A program made the translations under genes and the position numbers. A model generated the notes under the pieces. That model was not told where the DNA came from and searched no databases. It worked only from the letters and a program-made list of their open reading frames with translations. A stretch of 18,851 nt of DNA from JBDNDK01 sp046719185 (GTDB lineage Bacteria; Armatimonadota; UBA5829). The stretch lies in contig JBDNDK010000027.1 in assembly GCA_046719185.1 (NCBI GenBank), forward strand, positions 1 to 18,851, read 5' to 3'. Below are positions 1-7,507 of this stretch, piece by piece (the stretch's first letter is position 1; the number at the start of each line of letters is the position of its first letter).

Positions 1-1
1 T

Positions 2-247
2 GACACGACCGTTTTAGCAAGAAAAGTGGGACAATCTATAATTATAAATGAAAATATCGAACTTTTGGTGCTTGAAGTGCGCGGAGACCAAGTTCGGTTG
101 GGAATTGAAGCTCCTAGAAATATTCCTGTTCATAGGAAAGAAATTCTAGAGCAGATTGAAGCTGAAAATGTGAAGGCAGCCAGCAAGGCTGATCCTGATA
201 TCATAACTAAAGCTCTTGATGAAGCTAAAGAAAAACAAAAAGGGTAG
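2..247 (+). CDS. csrA: Carbon storage regulator CsrA (5' partial)
   Basis: This is the RNA-binding post-transcriptional regulator CsrA/RsmA. The visible frame begins before position 1, and the stop is TAG at 245-247. A GTG at 26 could be read as a start, but the in-frame codons upstream spell TVLARK and run directly into VGQSIII. That is the usual first beta strand of CsrA (family form LVLxRKxGxSI), so the gene is cut by the window edge rather than starting at 26. The later core (LGIEAPRNIPVHRKEI) carries the RNA-contacting Ile-Pro-Val-His-Arg stretch. At least 81 residues are visible against 60-75 usual for the family, because of a lysine/alanine-rich tail of about 25 residues after the core. 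In many bacteria csrA follows fliW and flagellar genes, but nothing upstream can be seen here. Identity is near certain; the exact start is unknown. Confidence 0.95.
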   Translation, partial: DTTVLARKVGQSIIINENIELLVLEVRGDQVRLGIEAPRNIPVHRKEILEQIEAENVKAASKADPDIITKALDEAKEKQKG

Positions 248-307
248 TATTCATTGGCAGACAGGTTGCAGTCCCGACCTTAGAGCCTTGTTTTTACCCC
301 CTCGTTT

Positions 308-333
308 TTGAGCAAAATGGATTTGCAGCTCAA
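308..333 (+). promoter_or_regulatory. Hairpin with ANGGA loop, possible CsrA-binding site
   Basis: Between csrA and the next gene, TTGAG (308-312) pairs with CTCAA (329-333) and CAAA (313-316) pairs with TTTG (322-325). A three-base bulge remains at 326-328, and the five-base loop is ATGGA (317-321). A GGA in a hairpin loop with ANGGA context is the known CsrA recognition pattern. The element lies about 60 bases after the csrA stop. It would be in the csrA 3' untranslated RNA or in a long leader of the gene at 501. The rest of 248-500 shows no gene. The pairing is seen in the sequence; binding is inference. Confidence 0.3.
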
Positions 334-394
334 GATGAGTATTACCCTTATTTTGTCTTTTTCTAATAAATTAACTCCAGAATGTATATCCTAG

Positions 395-403
395 TGGTAT
401 ACT
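395..403 (+). promoter_or_regulatory. Possible extended -10 promoter for the gene at 501
   Basis: TGGTATACT has the TGnTATAAT form of an extended -10 element, with no convincing -35 at 16-18 bases. Transcription from here would give a leader of about 90 bases. A second, weaker possibility is TTGAAA (419-424) with TAATGT (443-448), spacing 18. A GGAG at 486-489 serves as ribosome binding site for the ATG at 501. Confidence 0.35.
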
Positions 404-500
404 CCTGCCTGCCTCTATTTGAAATTTATATATCATATCTGGTAATGTTTTCATAAAGGACACAATTGCACTTGTTTTTCTTATCGGAGTTTTTTTTGCT

Positions 501-2117
501 ATGAAAACAACAAAATTATTATTTTTTGTAATTTTATCTATTATTTTTTCAGCCTCAATTTATGCAGATAGCTTGCCTCAACTAGATATTCCACCACTTG
601 GAACAATCAGAGAACCCCTGCCTTATAGAATTATCTCATTTCACAAAGGTGGTGGTGATAAAAGAATCATCAAAAGAGCTGCTCAGCTTGGATTTAACGG
701 AGTGCAGTTCCAACTTGAAGGTGATAATGTTACCAGACTCAAAGAATGGGCAGAAACAAATGAAAAAGAAGGTTATATTAAACTTTGTCATAGCCTTGGA
801 ATGAAGGTAACTCTTTGGGTGAGAGAATTGTCATCAATATCAACAAAAGAGATAGGTGAAATATCAGTGGATAATGAAAAGCTGTGGAAAACTCTTGATG
901 AGAGATATGAATGGGTATTGGGTGAGCTTTTGCCTGATATTGATGGGTTAGTGTTGACTGTTGTTGAAACACAGATAAATGCTGCTGATACTGCTATTAT
1001 GAACAAAATCACAGATATTATTGATGCAAAATGCAGAAAATATAACAAGGATTTTATAGTGAGAACATTCACTTGGAGACCAGATGAGCTGGAACAGGTG
1101 ATGGGAGCTGTAAACTCACTCCCTGATGATGTGATAATAATGACAAAATGCAATCCTCAGGACTGGCAGATAAGAGGTATTCATGATCCTATGATTGGAA
1201 AAGTTGGAAATAGAGAGCAAATAATAGAGTTTGATGTGGCTGGTGAATATTTCTTTTTAGACCATGTGGCAAATCCAATGCCGGATAGAATGAAGCATTA
1301 TTTTGATTATGGCATTCAAAATAATATTGATGGTGTTTGTGTAAGAGTAAATAGAGTTGGAACTGATATTTGGCTCAATCCACAGGAAGTGAGTTTGTGG
1401 GCATTGGGAATGTTTGCTGGTGGTATGACTGACTCTGTAGATGATGTTTGGAAGGCTTGGGCAACTGAGAGATATGGCAAAGAAGCAGCAGAGGGAATAA
1501 TTAAAACCCTAAAACCAGCAGCAGAAGTAGTTGCTGAGATTATAAATATTGGTCCATTTTCATTTGGAGATACAAGATATAAACCTGCACATTGTGGGAG
1601 CAGAGTGTTCTCAAATACATTTCAGGCTTGGATATGGGATGAATCTTATATACCAATATATGAAATGGCAGATAAAGGACACCCAGACTTCATTTGGGAA
1701 ACAAAAAAGGCAAAGAAAAACGCTATGCTTCTTGCAGGAGAGTGTCTTGATAATCTTGAAAAAGTAAAATGTAAATTAGACCAAACTGATTATAGAATAC
1801 TAAAAACAAAGCTTATCACAAACAAGTTTCAACTTGAAATATTAACTCAAATGCAGCTTGCAACTTTAGAATGCAGAAGACTGCATCATTCACAAAATAT
1901 AGATGAAAAATTCAAGCTTGCTGAAACTATAAAAAAGAGATTTGAGTTAATAAGAAAAATATATAATCAGCCTTTTCCTGAACCTCAGTATATTGAATTT
2001 AGAGGCAAATGGTTTGCAGTTGATCATCCCACTAGATTTCTTGTTGACCAATGGGAAGAATGGATTGAGAAAACCCAATCTAGCATTGATAAAGGACTTG
2101 CAAATATAAATAAATGA
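501..2117 (+). CDS. Exported TIM-barrel protein, alpha-glucuronidase (GH67)-like
   Basis: This 538-residue protein begins with a signal peptide (lysines at 2 and 5, then a hydrophobic run to about 20, cleavage likely after Ala22), so it should act outside the cytoplasm. The next ~300 residues read like a glycosidase (beta/alpha)8 barrel: GFNGVQFQLEGDN near 70, GMKVTLWVRE near 100, DGLVLTVVETQ near 150, DVIIMTKCNPQDWQ near 212, then EFDVAGEYF near 245 and DGVCVRVNR near 280. The segment with REQIIEFDVAGEY and a following tryptophan-rich helical part recalls GH67 alpha-glucuronidases, but I could not place the catalytic carboxylates, so substrate and activity are open. The last ~200 residues are helical. 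The ATG is preceded by GGAG at 486-489, about 11 bases upstream. Its stop overlaps the start of the ATPase gene (ATGA), so it is translationally coupled to a putative metal exporter, which is an odd partner. Confidence 0.55.
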   Translation: MKTTKLLFFVILSIIFSASIYADSLPQLDIPPLGTIREPLPYRIISFHKGGGDKRIIKRAAQLGFNGVQFQLEGDNVTRLKEWAETNEKEGYIKLCHSLGMKVTLWVRELSSISTKEIGEISVDNEKLWKTLDERYEWVLGELLPDIDGLVLTVVETQINAADTAIMNKITDIIDAKCRKYNKDFIVRTFTWRPDELEQVMGAVNSLPDDVIIMTKCNPQDWQIRGIHDPMIGKVGNREQIIEFDVAGEYFFLDHVANPMPDRMKHYFDYGIQNNIDGVCVRVNRVGTDIWLNPQEVSLWALGMFAGGMTDSVDDVWKAWATERYGKEAAEGIIKTLKPAAEVVAEIINIGPFSFGDTRYKPAHCGSRVFSNTFQAWIWDESYIPIYEMADKGHPDFIWETKKAKKNAMLLAGECLDNLEKVKCKLDQTDYRILKTKLITNKFQLEILTQMQLATLECRRLHHSQNIDEKFKLAETIKKRFELIRKIYNQPFPEPQYIEFRGKWFAVDHPTRFLVDQWEEWIEKTQSSIDKGLANINK

Positions 2118-2767
2118 AAGATACACCTATAAATGATATTTTAATCTCTAATCTATCTGTAAGTTTTGAAAATAGACAAATAATTAAAGACTTTTGCCTT
2201 GAATTAAAACATGGTGAGAAAGTTACATTGATGGGCAGGTCTGGTAGTGGAAAATCTACTATATTAAAATGCATTATGGGATTTGTTGAGTCTTATAATG
2301 GAGAAATTTTTATCTGCGGAAAAGAGCTTAATGCAGAGAGTGTGTGGCAGATAAGAACACATCTTGCTTATGTTGCACAAGAAGCAGACTTAGGCATAGG
2401 CACAACAAAAGAAGTAATAGAAACACCATTCACATATAAAGCAAACTACTCAAAAAGAGATAATCTCAAAAGAATCCCTGAACTTTTTGATAAATTATAT
2501 TTGCCTATAGATCTTATGGAACAACCGATTTCCAATCTATCTGGTGGAGAAAAACAAAGGATAGCATTAGTGTGTGCTTTGCTTATGGATAGAGAGATTC
2601 TTTTGCTTGATGAGGCATCATCTGCTTTGGACAAAACTAGCAGGCAGGCAGTGGTTGATTATCTTAAGACACTAGATAATTTAACTATATTATCCATCTC
2701 TCATGACCCTGAAGGTTTTAATATCACAGACAATATAATAGAACTTAAGCCAATAAATGGAGTATAA
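2114..2767 (+). CDS. fetA: ABC transporter ATPase, FetA/YbbL type
   Basis: This 217-residue protein is the ATP-hydrolysing subunit of an ABC transporter. In order it has Walker A GRSGSGKST (41-49), the Q-loop glutamine at 89, the signature LSGGEKQR (142-149), Walker B EILLLDEA (161-168) and the switch histidine at 197. It is short and single-domain. The reason for calling it FetA-like is the next gene, an UPF0014/FetB permease 3 bases downstream; in E. coli the FetAB pair exports iron and protects against peroxide. Export of iron is inferred from family and neighbour only. The start overlaps the previous stop by 4 bases, and no promoter is needed in between. Confidence 0.85.
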   Translation: MKDTPINDILISNLSVSFENRQIIKDFCLELKHGEKVTLMGRSGSGKSTILKCIMGFVESYNGEIFICGKELNAESVWQIRTHLAYVAQEADLGIGTTKEVIETPFTYKANYSKRDNLKRIPELFDKLYLPIDLMEQPISNLSGGEKQRIALVCALLMDREILLLDEASSALDKTSRQAVVDYLKTLDNLTILSISHDPEGFNITDNIIELKPINGV

Positions 2768-2770
2768 AAT

Positions 2771-3559
2771 ATGGGTGCAGATGATATAAGCATACCTAGA
2801 CTAGCTCTAACTTATGCAATGCTGATAGTGCCTATTGGCATAATATTATGGTATAAAGTGCCTACATTAGGAAGCACAATATCTGCAGTATTAAGAATGA
2901 CTGTTCAGCTTTTGTTTGTTGGGTTATACTTGCAGATTGTGTTTGAAAAAGATAACATCTGGCTCACGCTAGCGTGGCTTTTTATAATGCTTATTGTTGC
3001 AAATGTATCAATAATTAGAGATTGTGGTTTGAAGCTAAAAATATTCATATTGCCAATTTTTATATCTATGGCACTTGGAACACTATCACCATTATTTTTC
3101 TTTATTGGAGTAATACTAAATCAACCACATATACTCAATCCTCAGTATGTAATCCCAATTGGAGGAATGATTTTAGGCAATTGCTTGGAAGCAAACATCA
3201 TTGGATTAAAGGCTTTTTATCACACAATTAGAAAAGATGAGAAAGCATATTTGCACATGCTTGCAAATGGTGCATCACTTTCTGAGGCAACAAAGCCATA
3301 TTTGAGAACATCATTTCAGAATGCCTTAGCACCAAGAATAGCTGTGATTGGAACAACAGGTTTAGTAGCACTTCCGGGAATGATGACAGGTGTGATTCTA
3401 GCAGGCACAAATCCTATAACAGCCATCAAATATCAGCTTTCTATAATGTTTGCAATTCTAACAGGAGCAGCAATTACAGTTATCTTAGGAATACTAATGA
3501 CCAGAAAAACCAGCTTCACTAGATATGGGATATTAAACAAATCAATATTTTCCAAGTGA
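2771..3559 (+). CDS. fetB: Metal (iron) exporter permease, FetB/YbbM (UPF0014)
   Basis: This is the membrane subunit pairing with the ATPase just upstream. The 262 residues contain about seven hydrophobic segments. The UPF0014 family shows in the segments ISAVLRMTVQLL (about 36-47), IPIGGMILGNCLEA (about 127-140), the charged loop around ANGASLSEAT, and ALPGMMTGVILAGTNP (about 202-217). Length matches the family (about 255-270). Known members export iron; some related annotations say antibiotic or metal resistance, so the substrate here is not proven. The gene ends about 150 bases before a strong bidirectional terminator, and no further + strand gene follows before it. Confidence 0.87.
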   Translation: MGADDISIPRLALTYAMLIVPIGIILWYKVPTLGSTISAVLRMTVQLLFVGLYLQIVFEKDNIWLTLAWLFIMLIVANVSIIRDCGLKLKIFILPIFISMALGTLSPLFFFIGVILNQPHILNPQYVIPIGGMILGNCLEANIIGLKAFYHTIRKDEKAYLHMLANGASLSEATKPYLRTSFQNALAPRIAVIGTTGLVALPGMMTGVILAGTNPITAIKYQLSIMFAILTGAAITVILGILMTRKTSFTRYGILNKSIFSK

Positions 3560-3706
3560 GTATTACATCTGATTATATCAAAGTTGTCACTGAGAGCTGA
3601 TTGTCTAAAAGAATTCTTCTTTTTTAGTAGATTATTAATTATTTCACTCTGGAAATTAGGACCATTTATTTGGAATGACACAGCTCGATTTAGAGGATTG
3701 AAAGAT

Positions 3707-3746
3707 AAAAAAAGACCTGCTCTAATAACACAGGTCTTCTTTTTTT
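3707..3746. terminator. Bidirectional intrinsic terminator
   Basis: AAGACCTG (3712-3719) and CAGGTCTT (3731-3738) form a perfect 8-base-pair stem with an 11-base loop. Seven A flank it on the left (3707-3713) and seven T on the right (3740-3746), so it can end transcription from both sides: fetAB on the + strand and the DUF3352-like gene on the - strand. The surrounding gap 3560-3839 holds no supported gene. Confidence 0.9.
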
Positions 3747-3839
3747 GTTATATACATTTATCAATCAATAGATATATATCAGCAAATTGTTTTCAAATCC
3801 ACAAAAGAAAATCTTATTTTCTCTTATACCATACATCTA

Positions 3840-5702
3840 CTATTGATACACTTGTTTTTTGTTCTGTTTTAAAGAACTATAGAATGGAATAATGCCATAA
3901 GAATCTATCTCATTTCCATTCCAACTATCCACTTGGGACATTGTGCCAATTCTACCAAGGAATGTTTTTATCACTGGTCTATATTCAGCAGGCACATAGT
4001 GTGAAAAATAATCATACACAGGAACTGCATTCATATAAAAAAACTGCATACTTTCTTTTGGCAGTTTATTTTTCATATCTATAAACTTATCATCTGCAAC
4101 CAGAGTTCTTTTCATTCCTTTTATAGTAGCAATTGCATCTCTTGTGTCATCTAAAATATATGAGCCAGATAAAACACATAAAATCTTATTATCCATCTGA
4201 CACAAACTCATGCTTGCTTCATTTTTGTTATCTGAATAAAATACATTCTCACCAGCAATATTGAATTTCTTAAATCCACTTTTCTGATTAGCCTTTTCCA
4301 ATATAGATATAATCTTATCAGTTGGTTCTTTTGAATCAAATATGAATATGCATGCTATAGATGCTGGCATAGAATGAGGTGTTCTAGGATTTTTAGGAAG
4401 ACCATACATCTGCATTCCCTGAAGTTTTATGAGAATATCATCTCTCAAATTCATATCCAATTCTTTATTTATCATCTCAATATATGGTGTTGCTTTATCT
4501 TTTATATTTGGTCTTTCAATGAAGTTGTCAACAATCTTTTGGCAAGATGCCCAATCTGTGAATGAATATGCCATAGCAGAGTCTGATGGAATATAACTAA
4601 CAAATTCTTCTATATTCAAATTCTTATTTTGTGAATCAAAATCGATATTCATATATGTCTTTGCCTGATATTCAATGCCTTTAATGCTCATCTGAGCTTT
4701 TAAATATGAATAATCCATCAATTCACCAAAGTAACTATATATCTCTTTCATTATTATTAATTGAGCTGGAATTTGTGTTTCTTCATCCATTTGAGTAGGC
4801 ATACTAGTAAATGGTGTGATGTAGTCCATATATTTTTTATAGTTTACATATCCCTCTGCAAATGTTGACTTATCTAATACTCTTGTTTCTATAAGTTTTG
4901 GAATATCCAGTATGCTTTTGTGATTGCCTTGTTTGGTATCAATCACTTTTTGCATTGTTTCTTTTCCTGTTGTAAGAGTGATCATATTCATATCTGCACA
5001 CCAAGAAATTGGCATCCCAAAAACATTTATAGATTTATATTTCATGCCATTGTGCTCTAATTCTGTTATTTCAAATATCATCTCATTTTTATCTTCAGAC
5101 TTTGGCAAGAGGCTGATAATCATTTCTTCAATATCAACATCTGGATTAACTTCCATAGCCAAAATCATTGGAGGAATGAAAGCACCCATCATATTTATAA
5201 AGTTAAGATCATCATTATCATCATTCATATCTGAATCAAAATCAAACTCTTCATCTTCACAATCAGAGTCATCATCAGATGTATCTGCAAACTCTGCTAC
5301 ATAATCATCTAGGTCTATATTCTCTTCACCTGCATTTTCTTCAAACCCAAAGAAACTTGAAAAATCAAAAGGTTCTCTTTCCAAAATTGCAAAACCCATC
5401 TTGCCAGGGAAGTTTGAAAGCATATATTGTGGAGTAATTCCAAAAAGCTCAAGAGCACTAATTGCATAGGCAACATATCTGCCATCTTCATTCCTCATTG
5501 CAGATTCTTTGATGGTATTCATCAAAAATTTCATTGCTGCATCTTTATCCTGAGTTCTTGAAAAATCTAGTGAATATGCAACAACACTATCTTCTGGCAA
5601 AGATGAGAATGGATCCCATTCTGCACTAGCAGCAGAAAAAGCAGCATTAGCAAAAAGCAAAGATACTATTACAAGCAGTAGTAAAATTTTTAATTTCTTC
5701 AT
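3840..5702 (-). CDS. Exported DUF3352-like protein with an acidic insert
   Basis: This protein of 620 residues (from the chosen start) begins with a clear signal peptide (MKKLKILLLLVIVSLL, cleavage near AFSA). An in-frame ATG 15 bases earlier (5717) is possible, but its own codons contain the GGAG that sits 9 bases before the ATG at 5702, so I take 5702. The body resembles DUF3352: segments such as LPEDSVVAYSLDFSRTQ near 36 and the similar IPSDSAMAYSF in the second half suggest two related halves, each opening with a 'P-x-D-S-x-x-A-Y-S' motif. Residues about 121-166 are a run of Asp and Glu. No catalytic motif is visible. DUF3352 proteins have no established function; an extracytoplasmic or surface role is inferred from the signal peptide. 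It is divergent from the beta-propeller gene and ends in the terminator at 3707-3746. Confidence 0.7.
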   Translation of the reverse strand: MKKLKILLLLVIVSLLFANAAFSAASAEWDPFSSLPEDSVVAYSLDFSRTQDKDAAMKFLMNTIKESAMRNEDGRYVAYAISALELFGITPQYMLSNFPGKMGFAILEREPFDFSSFFGFEENAGEENIDLDDYVAEFADTSDDDSDCEDEEFDFDSDMNDDNDDLNFINMMGAFIPPMILAMEVNPDVDIEEMIISLLPKSEDKNEMIFEITELEHNGMKYKSINVFGMPISWCADMNMITLTTGKETMQKVIDTKQGNHKSILDIPKLIETRVLDKSTFAEGYVNYKKYMDYITPFTSMPTQMDEETQIPAQLIIMKEIYSYFGELMDYSYLKAQMSIKGIEYQAKTYMNIDFDSQNKNLNIEEFVSYIPSDSAMAYSFTDWASCQKIVDNFIERPNIKDKATPYIEMINKELDMNLRDDILIKLQGMQMYGLPKNPRTPHSMPASIACIFIFDSKEPTDKIISILEKANQKSGFKKFNIAGENVFYSDNKNEASMSLCQMDNKILCVLSGSYILDDTRDAIATIKGMKRTLVADDKFIDMKNKLPKESMQFFYMNAVPVYDYFSHYVPAEYRPVIKTFLGRIGTMSQVDSWNGNEIDSYGIIPFYSSLKQNKKQVYQ

Positions 5703-5807
5703 AAATACAGTCTCCATTGATTTAATTATTAAGATTTATACCTGCTATTCCAATTATCCTGTTATACTACTAAAATATCTATATAATTTTAATTGGAGAC
5801 TATCAGG
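5703..5807. promoter_or_regulatory. Divergent promoter region with mirrored leaders
   Basis: This gap separates two divergent genes for exported proteins. On the + strand TGTTATACT (5760-5768) is an extended -10 element. On the - strand the complement of 5735-5740 reads TATAAA, a possible -10. The 8-base sequence TGGAGACT (5794-5801) is repeated inverted as AGTCTCCA (5709-5716). In both genes it supplies the GGAG ribosome binding site exactly 9 bases before the chosen start codon. Confidence 0.45.
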
Positions 5808-7370
5808 TTGAAATCAAAATATATTTTTATTCTTACAATCATACTTATTTCATTATTGGCAATGCCTGCAAGTTCATCACAAGAAACTTGGCAATACTAT
5901 TCTTCCCAACAATGGCTGAGTAATATCTCAGATATGATTTTAATTGATGAAAATATTATTATTGCAGGTACAGCAAACAGAGCTATCTTAAGAGGTGGTT
6001 CAATAAATGTATCCTATGATGCAGGCAAAAGCTGGAGACAGGTAGTAAATAATATTGCAAATATCAATGCTTTCACTATGATTGATGACATGACCATAAT
6101 TGCAGTTGGTGGGGCTGAAGGTTTTGGCAGTTCAATGTACCTTGGAATATCAAAAGATAAGGGACATTCTTGGATAGAAATATCACCAAAACTCACAAGC
6201 TCAGTGAAGCTGAATTATCTAATTCCTCTCTATGGAGCATATTTTCTAAAAGAATCTAATAAGCTATTTGCTGTATCAAAATACAATATATATTTTTCTT
6301 ATGATGCTGGAGAAAAATGGGAAGCTGCAAAAATTGGTGACATAAAAAATATAACACTCACTGGTGATATAAACTTTATTGATAAAATGAATGGTTTTGC
6401 TGTCACATCAAAAGGCATGTTATACACCAAAGATTCAGGTAACTCTTGGAAGCATAATCCAGGACCATGGAATACAGAAAAAATGGTATTCTGCAAAAGT
6501 ATTCAGTTTATGAACCCAGAATCAGGGTTAGCTTTAGTTGTAGATAAGAGCAGACAGCCAATGAGAAGTATTTTATTTAAGAGTGATAATGGTGGCTATT
6601 CTTGGATTATGTTAAAAGAATGGAAGGAAAAAGAAACTTCAATGCCTATATCACTATATTTTTCAGATAACATTTTATTGGCAGGAAGTATAGATGGCAA
6701 GATTTGGCAGAGTGTGGATTTTGGAAAAAGCTGGGAAGTGGCAAATGAGAGTGAAAATAAGAATCAGATAGTATCATTCAAGAGAGCAATAAACCCTATA
6801 GCTTTATCAGCTGATGCAGACAATAACATAATTGGATATTATAAAAAAGATATAATCACAGATTCTACTCAAACAGCACATCAAGAACCAATTGCAGATA
6901 TTGTGCAGGATAATCAATCAGATATATCATTAGATATACCAGATGAACTAATGCAGCCTGACATGTCATCTGTACCAGTGATTGCCAAAGAAGAAGTAAA
7001 AGAAATTAAAATTGAAGGCAAACCTCAAATACTAAAAACCTTCACTGCATCTGCTGTGGTGAATGGTGTGCCAGCAGTGATTAGAGATACATTCCAAAGC
7101 AACACTAGAACAATATTTGCCTGTGTAAAAACAACTCCCATTCCAAGAGGCACTAGAGTTAACTGGCATTGGAAAAGAATTGTAGATGGCAGAGCAATAC
7201 TATTTGCTGAATATAATGAAGTAATCAAAACAGCAAGCACAGAATACCTTGAATCCTCAAGAAGTTTAAAACCTAATGATCACTGGTTTGAAGGTGATTA
7301 TTTAGTTGAAATTGAGCTTGATGGCGAACCATTTGCCAAGGTAGAGTTTAAGGTTGTTTCTGCTGAATGA
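5808..7370 (+). CDS. Exported BNR/Ycf48-like beta-propeller protein
   Basis: The protein has 520 residues from a TTG at 5808, chosen because GGAG ends 9 bases upstream and the signal peptide (KSKYIFILTIILISLLA) then starts immediately. A TTG at 5793 is the alternative and would put the GGAG inside the gene. Six Asp-box (BNR) repeats of the form S-x-D-x-G-x-x-W lie near residues 68-76, 114-122, 153-161, 206-214, 247-256 and 281-289, the pattern of Ycf48/sialidase-like propellers. A polar linker (about 335-390) leads to a C-terminal beta domain of about 120 residues ending in GDYLVEIELDGEPFAKVEF, probably Ig-like. Ycf48-type propellers often serve in assembly or binding and are not necessarily enzymes. 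No sialidase catalytic set is visible, so no enzymatic role is claimed. Confidence 0.75.
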   Translation: MKSKYIFILTIILISLLAMPASSSQETWQYYSSQQWLSNISDMILIDENIIIAGTANRAILRGGSINVSYDAGKSWRQVVNNIANINAFTMIDDMTIIAVGGAEGFGSSMYLGISKDKGHSWIEISPKLTSSVKLNYLIPLYGAYFLKESNKLFAVSKYNIYFSYDAGEKWEAAKIGDIKNITLTGDINFIDKMNGFAVTSKGMLYTKDSGNSWKHNPGPWNTEKMVFCKSIQFMNPESGLALVVDKSRQPMRSILFKSDNGGYSWIMLKEWKEKETSMPISLYFSDNILLAGSIDGKIWQSVDFGKSWEVANESENKNQIVSFKRAINPIALSADADNNIIGYYKKDIITDSTQTAHQEPIADIVQDNQSDISLDIPDELMQPDMSSVPVIAKEEVKEIKIEGKPQILKTFTASAVVNGVPAVIRDTFQSNTRTIFACVKTTPIPRGTRVNWHWKRIVDGRAILFAEYNEVIKTASTEYLESSRSLKPNDHWFEGDYLVEIELDGEPFAKVEFKVVSAE

Positions 7371-7438
7371 ATTATTCTTAGGATAATTATGCTGTAATAA
7401 AAAATTTGTGCTAATTATCATTTCTTCTTTTTTGTATA

Positions 7439-7480
7439 TTGACTTAAAATAATTAGTGTGCTACGATTATACAAATCGTA
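7439..7480 (+). promoter_or_regulatory. Sigma70-type promoter overlapping a palindrome
   Basis: TTGACT (7439-7444), a 17-base spacer and TACGAT (7462-7467) form a good -35/-10 pair, with TG at 7459-7460 making an extended -10. The -10 is part of a perfect inverted repeat: TACGATT (7462-7468), spacer ATACA, AATCGTA (7474-7480). A protein bound there would cover the -10 and start site, so it looks like a repressor operator. The leader to the ATG at 7508 would be about 35 bases. Confidence 0.65.
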
Positions 7481-7507
7481 ACACGGATTATTGTGAGAGG
7501 AGAAGAA

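Noticed and set aside
26..28. GTG as the start of csrA
   Set aside because: The upstream in-frame codons encode the first beta strand of CsrA, so the gene simply continues past the left window edge.
788..1153. Open frame of 121 codons on the - strand inside the TIM-barrel gene
   Set aside because: It lies entirely opposite a clear coding gene and shows no domain or ribosome binding site.
3584..3892. Open frame of 102 codons on the + strand in the fetB/DUF3352 gap
   Set aside because: It runs through the bidirectional terminator and overlaps the end of the DUF3352-like gene. Its composition is low-complexity and it has no family features.
4924..5304. Open frame of 126 codons on the + strand opposite the DUF3352-like gene
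   Set aside because: Its serine-rich end is the complement of the Asp/Glu codon run on the other strand. It is a shadow, not a gene.
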